64,000 bases of DNA from JAXGMV01 sp040772085 (GTDB lineage Bacteria; Chloroflexota; Anaerolineae; Anaerolineales; Anaerolineaceae). Each line of letters starts with the position of its first letter. Position 1 is the first letter of the stretch. The stretch is taken from the NCBI GenBank assembly GCA_040772085.1, contig JAXGYU010000001.1:1240001-1304000 (forward strand), given 5' to 3'. A model generated the notes under the pieces. That model searched no databases and was not told the DNA's origin. It worked only from the letters and a program-made list of their open reading frames with translations. Shown here piece by piece: positions 1 to 8,922 of this stretch. The position numbers and the translations under genes are program-made.

Positions 1-234
1 CGTTCGCATGACCTCGCGCATCATCTCACGCTGCACCTTCTGGTAGCAATGCGTGGTGCACTTGGAACAAAACGACTTCTCCTCACCGTACCGGCACAAG
101 TCCAACTTTCGGTGGGAATATGCCAGCAATTCGCGGCAATCGTCGCACAAGTCTGATTGCTTGTGCTTCAAACGGCAGTAATGCCGTACCATTTTTTCAA
201 CAATCTGTTTTTCTTTCTCAATCCGCTCGCCCAA
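1..234 (-). CDS. YgbA-type nitrous oxide-stimulated promoter family protein (partial, C-terminus beyond window)
   Basis: The 78 visible codons give a small Cys-rich protein with the pattern LCDDC, then DLCRYGEEKSFCSKCTTHCYQ. This closely resembles the E. coli YgbA family (PF11756), which is linked to nitrosative stress and iron recovery. The reading starts at a TTG codon (232-234) because an in-frame TGA lies just upstream and an SD-like GGTGAGGG sits about 6 bases before it; the next ATG is 14 codons in and would remove the conserved basic N-terminus. It begins 25 bases after the stop of the CarB-DapF gene, so the two are probably co-transcribed. The cysteines suggest metal or Fe-S binding, which is inference. 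The C-terminal part is outside the window. Confidence 0.75.
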   Translation of the reverse strand, partial: MGERIEKEKQIVEKMVRHYCRLKHKQSDLCDDCRELLAYSHRKLDLCRYGEEKSFCSKCTTHCYQKVQREMMREVMRT

Positions 235-259
235 ACTGAACCCTCACCATTTCGCGCGT

Positions 260-3200
260 TTAATAACTGAATTCACCTTCATAGACCAGAACAGCGTTGC
301 CGGTCAAGGTGATGCGGTCATCAGTATAATTCACAATCAGGTCACCGCCAGGTGACTTGACGACAATATCCTCGCCCTTTTCGCAAAAGCCATTTTCAAC
401 TGCCGCGACAACAGCAGCGCAGGCGCCGGTGCCACTGGTAATCACCTCACCATTTCCGCTCTCCCATACCCGCATTTTAACCGTGTTCTTATTGGCGACC
501 CGGATATACTCGGTATTGACCCGCTCGGGGAAGTAGGCTGAATGTTCAAGCAACTTGCCTACACGGACCAGGTCGGCGTCATCCACCTTATCGGTAAAAA
601 TCACACAATGCGGGTTGCCGATCGAGACGCAAGTAACGCGCAAGGTCTCGCCCTCGACTTCAAGGGGATAGTTGACAGCCCGGTCGACCGGAATGGTGGA
701 GGGCATGGCAGCCGGATCAAGGTTGACCGGCCCCAGGTCAACGGTGGCGTAAATCACCTCGCCATGACGTGTGAACACCCGCACACTCTTCACGCCACTG
801 CCAGTTTCCACCGTAAATTCTTCCCCGTCGACATACCCATGATCATATAGATATTTGCCGACGCAGCGCAGGTTATTGCCCGCGATCGACCCTTCCGAGC
901 CATCACGGTTGAAGGAGCGCATGCGGGCGTCGGCCACCTGTGATTTTTCGATCAGCACCAGACTCGAGCTGCCGACACCATAATGCCGGTCGCACAGGGT
1001 GATACACAGCGATTCCGGGCAGGTGATGCTGCCATCAAAGTTCTCCATGATGATCGAATCATCACCGCAGGCATGCATCTTGGCAAAGTGGTGCTTCTCA
1101 GGATGATCACGCATATTATTGATGTCAACCAGCTCGGTGTTGTGCTGCGAATAACGGCTGGCGATGATCTCGGCAACCGCGTTGGCGGTGTCCAGTGAGG
1201 TCAGGCAAGGGATGCCATGCTGGAGCGCCCGGCGGTGCAGCGCGATGTAGTCCTCCACCGTGGCATCATAAACCGCGCCAGTATAGACGACATAGCTGAT
1301 GTTGCCGCTGTCGATCAGCCTGAAAGCCTCATCGCTGTCCTTAATACTCCTGACATAGATGACATCAATGCCGAGCTTCTCTATAGCTTGCGCCGTGTCG
1401 AACGTGGCATAAATTTTCATCCCCAGATCGTCCAGCTTCTTTGCCAGTGAGACAATCTCGTTATGGTCGCGGTTCTCTACGCTGATGAAGACGCCCAGCC
1501 CTTCTGTATCCCACGGCTGCTTGATGCTGATGCCTGCTGCCGACAAGCCCTTATACAGCGCCTCGTTGACTGTTTTACCAATGCCCAATACTTCACCGGT
1601 TGATTTCATTTCCGGTCCCAGGTAGGCGTTGACATCATTAAGCTTTTCGAATGAAAATACCGGCACTTTCACAGCGTAATAAGGCGGGATTTTATACAAG
1701 CCCGTACCGTAGCCGAGCGATTTTAGCGGCTGTCCGATCATCACGCGTGTAGCCAGATCCACCATGGGCACACCGGTCACCTTGCTGATATACGGCACGG
1801 TGCGCGATGCCCGCGGGTTGACCTCAATAACATAGAGCTCGTTGTTGTAGATCAAATATTGAATGTTCACCAGCCCGCGCGTTCCGAGCGAGAGCGCCAG
1901 CTTCCGCGAACTCTCAATCACATCCGAGAGCATTTTGTCGTGGATGTTGTAAGGCGGATAGACCGCGATCGAATCACCGCTATGGACGCCAGCTCGTTCA
2001 ATGTGCTCCATAATGCCCGGGATCAGGACGTCGGTGCCATCCGAGATAACGTCTACCTCAAGCTCAATACCCATCATGTATTTATCAACCAGCACCGGAT
2101 TCTCGATGCCCTGTGACAGGATGCGCGCCATATAGCGGCGGACCTCCTCCTCGTTGTGGACGATCATCATATTCTGACCGCCAATGACGTACGACGGCCG
2201 CAGCAGCACCGGATATCCAAGTTGTCCGGCAGCAGCAACAGCCTCGGCAGTCGTCTTGACGCCGGTACCTTTCGGCCGGCGGATGCTGTAGCGTTCAAGT
2301 AATTCATCGAACCGTTCGCGATCTTCAGCCAGGTCGATGCCTTCAGCAGAGGTGCCCAAAATCCTGACGCCGCGCTGGTCGAGGTAACGCGTGAGTTTGA
2401 TCGCCGTCTGGCCTCCAAACGCCACCACCACACCCACCGGCTGCTCGAGGTTAATGACGTTCAACACATCCTCGCCGGTCAGAGGTTCAAAGTACAACCG
2501 GTCGGCAGTGTCGTAATCGGTCGAGACGGTCTCGGGGTTGTTGTTGATGATGACTACTTCGTAGCCCAGCTCCTTCAGCGCCCAGACACAATGGACGGAC
2601 GAGTAATCGAACTCAATCCCTTGACCAATACGAATTGGTCCCGAACCCAGCACAACAATGACCGGTTTACCCGATCTCGGGAAGGCTCTAGCCTGGCATT
2701 TACCTTGCTGGGTAGCATAGAAATACGGCGAGGCTGTATCGAAGACACTGGCGCAGGTATCCACCAGGCGATAGGTCGGTTGTGAGGGGGGCAGGTTCTG
2801 CCGGCCAGAAAGCCGTACAAGCGCGCTGTCTGGGTATTGCAGCATCTTGCCCTTTTCATAATCTTCATCACTCAAACCGCTGGCAATCTTGCGTTCGAAA
2901 TCGGAGAGGATTTTCAGGCGTTCGATGAACCACGGCGTGACTTTTGTGATGTCCGCGATCTCGGCAACAGTCATATCTGCCTTGAGCGCCTCAAAGATCG
3001 TGAACAGGCGTCTGTCATCGGTCATCGCCAGCCTGTCACGCAGCGGCAAGCCGGAGACCGGCTCGGCATTCAGCGAATCCAGCCCGATCTCGGCGCCCCG
3101 TACCGCTTTCATGATGCCGGCTTCGAAGGTCGGCGCCATCGACATCACCTCACCGGTCGCTTTCATTTGTGAGCCCAATTTGCGGCTGGCGCCGACGAAT

Positions 3201-4291
3201 TTGTCGAACGGCCACTTGGGGAATTTGACGACAATATATTCGAGCGCCGGCTCAAATTGCGCCAGCGTTTTACCAGTCGCCTTGCTGCCGATCTCGTCCA
3301 GTGTGTATCCCAGCGCGAGTTGCGCCGTGATCTTGGCAATCGGGTAACCTGAGGCTTTGCTCGCCAGTGCTGACGAGCGGGACACGCGCGGGTTAACCTC
3401 GATGACGGCATACTCGCTCGAACCGGGTTTGAGCGCAAACTGACAGTTGCAGCCGCCGATGATTCCAAGCGCCGCGACGATATCGAGCGAAGCCTGACGC
3501 AGCATCGCCAACTCATCCGTGGTTAACGTGAGTGCCGGCGCGACGACAATACTGTCACCGGTATGCACGCCCACCGGGTCCACGTTCTCCATGCTGCAAA
3601 CCGCGACGGCAGTGCCATTGGCATCGCGCATCGTCTCAAATTCAATCTCTTTCCAGCCAAAAATGTATTTCTCAACCAACACCTGCGTGATGGGCGAGGC
3701 TTGCAGCCCGACTGAAGCAATCGTCTGCAACTCGAGAGGTGTGTTTGCCACTCCGCCTCCAGTGCCGCCTAACGTGAAAGCTGGTCTGACGATGACGGGA
3801 TAGCCAATTTTCTCGGCAACCTTGAGTACATCCTCAACCGTATTAGCAATATCAGAGGGGATCAGCGGCTGACCGATGGCTGCCATGGTTTTCTTGAACA
3901 GATCGCGGTCTTCAGCCTTCTTGATGCCCTCGACGCTGGTGCCAAGCAGACGGACGCCATGCGCCTGTAAGAAACCATCCTCCGAAAGTTTCATAGCCAT
4001 GGTCAGGCCGGTTTGCCCGCCCAACCCGGCCAGCATTGAATCTGGCTTTTCCTGTAAAACAATGCGCTTGATGGTATCGACTGTCAGCGGCTCGAGGTAG
4101 ATTTTATCGGCCATGGCTGAATCAGTCATGATGGTCGCAGGGTTGGAATTGATCAGGACGACACTGACGCCGGCATCTCGCAACACTCGGCAGGCCTGTG
4201 TGCCGGCATAGTCAAACTCTGCCGCTTGCCCGATAACGATTGGCCCTGAGCCGATGACGAGTGTTTTCCTGATATTCCTGTCCAATGCCAT
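260..4291 (-). CDS. carB: Carbamoyl-phosphate synthase large subunit fused to a diaminopimelate-epimerase-like domain
   Basis: Residues 1 to about 1065 are a complete CarB: two homologous ATP-grasp synthetase halves, each opening with a GSGPI(V/R)IGQ(A/G) motif, an oligomerisation segment between them, and a C-terminal MGS-like regulatory domain. CarB makes carbamoyl phosphate for pyrimidine and arginine synthesis with a glutaminase subunit (CarA) not seen here. The last 280 or so residues (about 260-1095) are a DapF fold with FAKMHACGDD, NRDGSE, GNPHCVIF and NTEYI. The two catalytic cysteines of DapF are replaced: Ala (codon 881-883) in IAGNNLRC and Ser (codon 434-436) in VITSGTGAC. The substrate Arg of WERG reads WESG. 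A Met 9 codons upstream lacks an SD; the chosen ATG has AGGTGA. Fusion is seen directly; loss of epimerase activity is inferred. Confidence 0.93.
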   Translation of the reverse strand: MALDRNIRKTLVIGSGPIVIGQAAEFDYAGTQACRVLRDAGVSVVLINSNPATIMTDSAMADKIYLEPLTVDTIKRIVLQEKPDSMLAGLGGQTGLTMAMKLSEDGFLQAHGVRLLGTSVEGIKKAEDRDLFKKTMAAIGQPLIPSDIANTVEDVLKVAEKIGYPVIVRPAFTLGGTGGGVANTPLELQTIASVGLQASPITQVLVEKYIFGWKEIEFETMRDANGTAVAVCSMENVDPVGVHTGDSIVVAPALTLTTDELAMLRQASLDIVAALGIIGGCNCQFALKPGSSEYAVIEVNPRVSRSSALASKASGYPIAKITAQLALGYTLDEIGSKATGKTLAQFEPALEYIVVKFPKWPFDKFVGASRKLGSQMKATGEVMSMAPTFEAGIMKAVRGAEIGLDSLNAEPVSGLPLRDRLAMTDDRRLFTIFEALKADMTVAEIADITKVTPWFIERLKILSDFERKIASGLSDEDYEKGKMLQYPDSALVRLSGRQNLPPSQPTYRLVDTCASVFDTASPYFYATQQGKCQARAFPRSGKPVIVVLGSGPIRIGQGIEFDYSSVHCVWALKELGYEVVIINNNPETVSTDYDTADRLYFEPLTGEDVLNVINLEQPVGVVVAFGGQTAIKLTRYLDQRGVRILGTSAEGIDLAEDRERFDELLERYSIRRPKGTGVKTTAEAVAAAGQLGYPVLLRPSYVIGGQNMMIVHNEEEVRRYMARILSQGIENPVLVDKYMMGIELEVDVISDGTDVLIPGIMEHIERAGVHSGDSIAVYPPYNIHDKMLSDVIESSRKLALSLGTRGLVNIQYLIYNNELYVIEVNPRASRTVPYISKVTGVPMVDLATRVMIGQPLKSLGYGTGLYKIPPYYAVKVPVFSFEKLNDVNAYLGPEMKSTGEVLGIGKTVNEALYKGLSAAGISIKQPWDTEGLGVFISVENRDHNEIVSLAKKLDDLGMKIYATFDTAQAIEKLGIDVIYVRSIKDSDEAFRLIDSGNISYVVYTGAVYDATVEDYIALHRRALQHGIPCLTSLDTANAVAEIIASRYSQHNTELVDINNMRDHPEKHHFAKMHACGDDSIIMENFDGSITCPESLCITLCDRHYGVGSSSLVLIEKSQVADARMRSFNRDGSEGSIAGNNLRCVGKYLYDHGYVDGEEFTVETGSGVKSVRVFTRHGEVIYATVDLGPVNLDPAAMPSTIPVDRAVNYPLEVEGETLRVTCVSIGNPHCVIFTDKVDDADLVRVGKLLEHSAYFPERVNTEYIRVANKNTVKMRVWESGNGEVITSGTGACAAVVAAVENGFCEKGEDIVVKSPGGDLIVNYTDDRITLTGNAVLVYEGEFSY

Positions 4292-4413
4292 GTCTTCACC
4301 TGAATACAAAAATGTCATGCGCCGGGTGCTGCGCGTGACATCCTGTAGGTAGGAACGGCGATGGTCCAGGGTGGAGCTATTGATCAGGCAGGACTCGGCA
4401 ATTGTTCGAAGAA

Positions 4414-4419
4414 ATTATA
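4414..4419 (-). promoter_or_regulatory. Candidate -10 box for carB-dapF
   Basis: The minus strand reads TATAAT about 120 bases upstream of the carB start, in the gap between carB and the methyltransferase gene. No convincing -35 was found at 16-18 bases. The resulting leader would be about 110 bases, but I see no PyrR-type or other recognised regulatory structure in it. Confidence 0.35.
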
Positions 4420-4472
4420 CGACTCACTTTCCAAAATCCATCATACAAAAATCAACAAGGTGGTCATATTTT

Positions 4473-5192
4473 TCAAGCGGCAAGTTTCACCGTAGCCCGG
4501 ACGAAGATAAAACCTGGAAAGGTGAGCAGCTCCTGATAACCTTCCGGGTCAGTCTGACCAAATTCTTCCGTCGGCAGCGGTTCGATGATCCGTTCAATCC
4601 AGAAGCCGTTGACCGCCAGCGCTTCGGTGATCGTTGCCAGGCTGTGGTAGTAGCTTTTCACCTCGACTGGCTCGCCGAATCCGCGCCAGATACAACTGAC
4701 TTGCTGCGTGGTGTAGTAGTTCTGCACCTTGAAGTATTGGTAGGCGCTAAAGGGATGTTCGGTTGAGAAGACCAGCCAGCCGCCGGGTTTCAGCACCCGT
4801 CGAAACTCGCCGAACAGACGCTCAAGGTTTCGGATGTAGGAGATGGTCAGCGCGCTGACAATGCCGTCGAACTGCACGTCGGCAAGCATGTCGAGCGGCT
4901 GCTCAAGGTTTGCCTGATAGAAGACCGCTTTGCCGGCATTGCGCTCGCGGGCATACGCCAGCATGCGTTCATTTGCCTCGACCCCGACCACTTCAGCGCC
5001 CTGTGCCAACAGCCATTCGGTATAGACGCCCGTGCCGCAAGCAGCGTCCAGCACGGTTTTGCCAGCCAGATCCGTCAGCAGCGACTGCACCGCGGGGCGG
5101 TCGTAATACGCGTTATGCGGTTTGGTGTCGACCTTGCGGGCGTACGCCTCCGCCATCTGGTCATAGGCCTGGTTCGCTATCGGTTCAGACAT
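4473..5192 (-). CDS. Class I SAM-dependent methyltransferase
   Basis: A 239-residue Rossmann-fold methyltransferase of the UbiE/BioC-like group. Motif I is VLDAACGTG (about residues 46-54), followed by an acidic cofactor-binding residue in VGVEAN and the motif IV/post-II region FDGIVSALTISYI and LKPGGWLVFSTEHP. The start has SD GGGAG 7 bases upstream. The substrate cannot be named from sequence; members act on small molecules such as quinones or fatty-acid precursors. It precedes carB on the same strand with a 181-base gap that probably carries a separate carB promoter. Confidence 0.85.
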   Translation of the reverse strand: MSEPIANQAYDQMAEAYARKVDTKPHNAYYDRPAVQSLLTDLAGKTVLDAACGTGVYTEWLLAQGAEVVGVEANERMLAYARERNAGKAVFYQANLEQPLDMLADVQFDGIVSALTISYIRNLERLFGEFRRVLKPGGWLVFSTEHPFSAYQYFKVQNYYTTQQVSCIWRGFGEPVEVKSYYHSLATITEALAVNGFWIERIIEPLPTEEFGQTDPEGYQELLTFPGFIFVRATVKLAA

Positions 5193-5284
5193 GTCGATCT
5201 CCCAGTAAGGATGAGATGGATGCAGTTCAGGCAGAATTTTACTACGCGGACGTTTTGGACGAGTTATAACGGAGTATCAATGAC

Positions 5285-6028
5285 TTAGGTGATCCCCGCG
5301 ATGGCCGGCAAGATCTCGGCAATGTCGCCATGCAGCACATAGTTGGCGCGATAATCATAGGGCGTCGGGTCACGGTTGATCAGCACCAGCCGCTCACCGC
5401 GATAGTAATCGATCAACCCGGCGGCAGGATAGACAACCAGCGAAGTGCCGCCGATGATCAGCATATCCGCCGCGCGCAACGCGTCGATGGCAGCCTGGAT
5501 CACATCCGTTTCCAGCGGCTCCTCATACAGCACCACATCGGGTCTCACCATACCGCCGCACTTCTCGCAGCGCGGCGGGCGCGCTTCAGCCGCGTCGACA
5601 TAAGCCAGGTCGAAGGCTTTGCCGCATTGCATGCAGTAAAAAATGTACGTGTTACCGTGCAATTCGATCACGTTATCCGAGCCAGCCATCTGATGCAGCC
5701 GGTCGATATTCTGGGTGATGACAGCGCTGAGCTTGCCCTGCTTCTCCAGCGCCGTCAGCGCCAGGTGGGCCGGGTTTGGCCTGGCGTCCCGCGCGATCAG
5801 ATTGTTGAGGTGATAGTCAAAAAACTCTTTGGGATGACGCATCATAAACGAATGGCTGAGCATGGTCTCAGGCGGATACTGACTGCCGGTGCGTTGATTG
5901 TACAAGCCGGTCGCAGAGCGGAAATCCGGGATGCCCGAATCAGTACTGACACCAGCGCCGCCAAAGAATACGATGTGCTGGCTGCGGTCGACCAGACTTC
6001 TCACATTTTGAATAATGTCGTCGTTCAC
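5285..6028 (-). CDS. Sir2-family NAD-dependent protein deacylase
   Basis: A 247-residue sirtuin that removes acyl groups from lysines using NAD+. All landmarks are present: NAD-binding GAGVSTDSGIPDFRS near the N-terminus, TQNIDRLH, the catalytic His in ELHG, a structural zinc site from CMQC and CEKC, and GGTSLVVYPA. The start is taken as GTG at 6026-6028 because GTGAGG lies 6 bases before it; an in-frame GTG four codons earlier has no SD. The protein is full length for bacterial class U/III sirtuins. Target proteins are unknown. It stands alone between the methyltransferase and the YeiH-type transporter on the same strand. Confidence 0.93.
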   Translation of the reverse strand: MNDDIIQNVRSLVDRSQHIVFFGGAGVSTDSGIPDFRSATGLYNQRTGSQYPPETMLSHSFMMRHPKEFFDYHLNNLIARDARPNPAHLALTALEKQGKLSAVITQNIDRLHQMAGSDNVIELHGNTYIFYCMQCGKAFDLAYVDAAEARPPRCEKCGGMVRPDVVLYEEPLETDVIQAAIDALRAADMLIIGGTSLVVYPAAGLIDYYRGERLVLINRDPTPYDYRANYVLHGDIAEILPAIAGIT

Positions 6029-6105
6029 GAAGTGCCTCACCCCGAATATGATTCTGTCGCGCCCCTAACTACATTGTATGGGCAAACTGGAATTCTGCGA
6101 GTGCC

Positions 6106-7098
6106 TTACCAGAGGTTGCTGACCAACTGGGCTGCCAATGAAGAAAGCATGACAGCCAGCCAGGTGATGCCGCCCAGCGCCAAAGCCTTTGGTCCCGCCT
6201 TGATAAAGCGCTGGATGTTGGTGTTCAGACCAATGGCCGCCATGGCAGCCATGATCAGGAATTTGCCCAGCAAGGCAAGGGTCTTCGTCAGCTCCAGCGG
6301 CAGCCAGCCTGCCGTGCGGATGATGGCAGCTAGCAGGAAGCCAACCACAAACCACGGAAAAACCTTAACGAACGAGAACGAGCCGCTCTCCCTGCCGTCG
6401 CGCGCGTACACCAACGCCAGGATCAAAGTCAGCGGCACGATCATCAGGCTGCGCGTGAGTTTGACGACCGTGGCGAAGTTGCCGGCAGCGTCGCTGAACG
6501 CGTAGCTCGCCGCCACAACCGACGAGGTATCGTTCACCGCGGTCCCCGCCCACATGCCAAATCCCAAATCCGAGAGACCCAGCAGCCTGCCCAGCGGCGG
6601 AAAGAGGAATACCGCCAGCACATTGAACATAAAGATGGTAGAGATGGCGTAGGAAACTTCTTCATCTTTGGCACGGATGGCAGGCGCGGCAGCCGCGATG
6701 GCTGACCCGCCGCAAATGGCGGTACCCATGCCGATCAGCACCTTCAGGTTGCGCTCGATCTTGAGCAACCGTCCGGCGAAAAACGCGGTGAGGAATGCCG
6801 CGGTCAACGTGATCAGGATCACCCACAACGACTGACTACCGACCGCCAGCACCTGGGCGATGTTCATCTCGAAACCCAGCAGGATGACAGCAAGCTGCAG
6901 GATGTATTTTGAAGTGAAGCGGATCCCCGGCTCAAGGTAAGAGGGCCTGCGCCAGACGGACGCCAGCAGGATGCCGAGCAGGATGCTGAACACCGCGCCG
7001 CCGATGACCGGGATCTGCCTGCCAAGCCAGAAGCCGATTCCGGCGATCAGCAATGCCAGTAGCATACCTGGGACGAGAGATCTTTTTATTTTGTCCAT
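6106..7098 (-). CDS. YeiH/UPF0324 family membrane protein (putative sulfate exporter)
   Basis: A 330-residue polytopic protein of the Cons_hypoth698 (YeiH) family, with about ten hydrophobic segments and the family motif GMGTAICGGSAIAAAAP in the middle, plus GTAVNDTSSVVAA. YeiH proteins are annotated as putative sulfate exporters, but biochemical proof is thin. The chosen ATG (MDKIKRS) is preceded by GGAGGAGA at 11-14 bases; reading further upstream adds 48 residues of low-hydrophobicity, non-family sequence. Divergent from the CDF transporter gene, so the 148-base gap should hold both promoters. Confidence 0.85.
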   Translation of the reverse strand: MDKIKRSLVPGMLLALLIAGIGFWLGRQIPVIGGAVFSILLGILLASVWRRPSYLEPGIRFTSKYILQLAVILLGFEMNIAQVLAVGSQSLWVILITLTAAFLTAFFAGRLLKIERNLKVLIGMGTAICGGSAIAAAAPAIRAKDEEVSYAISTIFMFNVLAVFLFPPLGRLLGLSDLGFGMWAGTAVNDTSSVVAASYAFSDAAGNFATVVKLTRSLMIVPLTLILALVYARDGRESGSFSFVKVFPWFVVGFLLAAIIRTAGWLPLELTKTLALLGKFLIMAAMAAIGLNTNIQRFIKAGPKALALGGITWLAVMLSSLAAQLVSNLW

Positions 7099-7218
7099 CT
7101 GAAAATCGTGTCTCCTCCAGTCAACGCCGATAACTTTAATCCAGATTCGGTGAACTGTAAACACAGCGTGACAAACCTGCGGACAAGGCAAAATGACGCC
7201 TCTGACTGGCGATTGCGC

Positions 7219-7224
7219 TATAAT
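7219..7224 (+). promoter_or_regulatory. Candidate -10 box for the CDF transporter gene
   Basis: TATAAT lies 22 bases upstream of the CDF start, with the SD GAGGG between it and the ATG. A good -35 at 17 bases is lacking (only weak ATGACG a little further away). Confidence 0.45.
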
Positions 7225-7246
7225 CCACTGTTTGAGGGACATTTAA

Positions 7247-8170
7247 ATGGCTAACGAACTGGCATCCACGACTAGGTTAAGCGAAGCCGAACGCGGCAGA
7301 CTCGCAAACATTCCCGTCCAGCTTGGCTTGTTCACCAATATCCTCCTGGCGCTTGCCAAGACCAGCATCGGCATCCTCGGGCACTCAACCGCCCTGCTGG
7401 CTGACGGTATCAACTCGACGTCAGATGTGGCTTACTATGTCGTCGTCTCGTTGTTTGTCCGCCGCGCGCGCATTCCGGCCGACGACAAGCATCCCTACGG
7501 ACACACGCAATACGAAAGCATCGGCGCGGTTGTCGTAGCGGCGTTCGTCATCACTACCGCCATTACCATTTTCTGGAACTCGATCAACACGCTGGTCGAT
7601 ATGCTGACTGGCAACTCGCTGGCAGTCGGGACATCCATGCTGACGTTGTGGATCGCGCTGGCGACGATTGCGATCAAAATCTTTCTTTACTTCTATACAC
7701 GTTCGATTGGTCAGCGAATTAACAATCAGTCCATCTTCGCGCTGGCTGAGGATCATCGCAATGATATTTTCTCTGCGCTGGGCGTAGCCATCGGTATCAC
7801 GCTGGCACGCATGGGACATCAATGGGTTGATCCGCTGGCGGGCGCGCTGGTGGCGCTGGTGATTCTGCGCACCGGCATCTCCATCCTGGGTGACTCGACC
7901 TCCGACCTGATGGACACGGTGCCCGGCATTGAACTCAAGGCGCAAGCCGAGCAATTGCTGGCCAAGGTACCCGGCGTGCAAGGTCTGGACGATATGCACG
8001 CCCATCGCTTCGGACCCTACCTGCAGCTCAATCTGACCATTTTTGTGGATGGCGCGCTGACCGTCAACGAAGGCAACGTGATCGCCGGTCAGGCTGAAGA
8101 CGCGCTGCGCGAGGGCATCGATTTTGTCCGTAACGTGCATGTGCACTATCACGCCAGACGAACTGACTAA
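7247..8170 (+). CDS. Cation diffusion facilitator (CDF) family transporter
   Basis: A 307-residue metal(II)/proton antiporter-like protein of the inner membrane. It shows six hydrophobic segments, the TM2 metal-site region ADGINSTSD, the HPYGHTQYE motif at the TM2-TM3 loop, and the TM5 site EDHRNDIFSA. A cytoplasmic C-terminal domain with HVHYHARR ends the protein. The usual first-site HxxxD/DxxxD pattern is present in a variant form, as Asp-Asn-Asp, so zinc versus manganese or iron selectivity should not be assumed. SD GAGGG precedes the ATG. Followed by a strong bidirectional terminator. Confidence 0.9.
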   Translation: MANELASTTRLSEAERGRLANIPVQLGLFTNILLALAKTSIGILGHSTALLADGINSTSDVAYYVVVSLFVRRARIPADDKHPYGHTQYESIGAVVVAAFVITTAITIFWNSINTLVDMLTGNSLAVGTSMLTLWIALATIAIKIFLYFYTRSIGQRINNQSIFALAEDHRNDIFSALGVAIGITLARMGHQWVDPLAGALVALVILRTGISILGDSTSDLMDTVPGIELKAQAEQLLAKVPGVQGLDDMHAHRFGPYLQLNLTIFVDGALTVNEGNVIAGQAEDALREGIDFVRNVHVHYHARRTD

Positions 8171-8196
8171 ATTTTTCCCATGTAATCATAAAAAAA

Positions 8197-8225
8197 CCGT
8201 CGGGATGCAACACACATCCCGACGG
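8197..8225. terminator. Bidirectional intrinsic terminator
   Basis: A perfect 11-base stem (CCGTCGGGATG / CATCCCGACGG) with a 7-base loop, A-run on its left and T-run on its right. It lies between the convergent CDF and FMN-reductase genes and can serve both. Confidence 0.92.
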
Positions 8226-8247
8226 TTTTGTTGACAGATACGCAGCT

Positions 8248-8808
8248 CTATTTGCCGGCAAACATCTCAATATGCTTCTGGAAATTTGCCAGATAACTCG
8301 CCAGAAAATTCCTGGTTGATTCAACCGTAATATTGAATTCTTCGTCCACCAGCTCGGGCTTGAAATTGCTGATGTACCCTTCCGGCTGACCCAGGATGCG
8401 CGCGTTGGAGAACCCCATCACCTGACGCAGATGACTTTGCGCCAGCGCTGTACCAATAGCGCCGGTCGAAACACCGAAAAGGGCAACCGGCTTCTCGTTG
8501 AAGGCGTTGGTGCCCCACGGTCTGCTGGCAATGTCGATGGCATTCTTGAGTACGCCCGGGATCGAGCGGTTGTACTCGGGTGTCACAATCAAGACACCAT
8601 CACTTTTCAGGATGGCATCCTTAAAGTTGGTCCAGTCCTCGGGGTAGTTCTTGTCGTATTCGTAATTATAAAAAGTGAGATGTTTGATCGGAATTTCCGT
8701 CATCTTCATCTCCGGGGGTGCCAGCTTTATCAGCGCGTTTGCGAGCCTGCGATTGATTGAGGGACCAGCGATGCTGCCGATAATAACCCCCACGTTCAAT
8801 TGTGTCAT
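8248..8808 (-). CDS. NADPH-dependent FMN reductase / quinone reductase family protein
   Basis: A 186-residue flavodoxin-like reductase. The N-terminal GSIAGPSINRRLA is the FMN phosphate loop, and TPEYNRSIPGVLKNAID is the hallmark motif of the ChrR/YieF/azoreductase-type group; GVSTGAIGTALAQSHLR follows. Such enzymes use NAD(P)H to reduce FMN, quinones, azo dyes or chromate. A strong AGGAGG lies upstream of the ATG. Single gene unit ending at the terminator shared with the CDF gene. Confidence 0.88.
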   Translation of the reverse strand: MTQLNVGVIIGSIAGPSINRRLANALIKLAPPEMKMTEIPIKHLTFYNYEYDKNYPEDWTNFKDAILKSDGVLIVTPEYNRSIPGVLKNAIDIASRPWGTNAFNEKPVALFGVSTGAIGTALAQSHLRQVMGFSNARILGQPEGYISNFKPELVDEEFNITVESTRNFLASYLANFQKHIEMFAGK

Positions 8809-8922
8809 TTCATGTCCTCCTGATGATTAATGGTGTCATCATAACCGCCGGGTGGTTATTAAGCAAATTTACAGCCAGATTTTTGGATGATTTTTATTTC
8901 GGCAGATTCGAACTTGAAACGG

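Noticed and set aside
5330..6505. A 391-residue plus-strand open frame
   Set aside because: It is antisense to the sirtuin and the YeiH-type gene, both of which have clear family motifs; its translation is Arg/His-rich and motif-free, as expected for a shadow frame.
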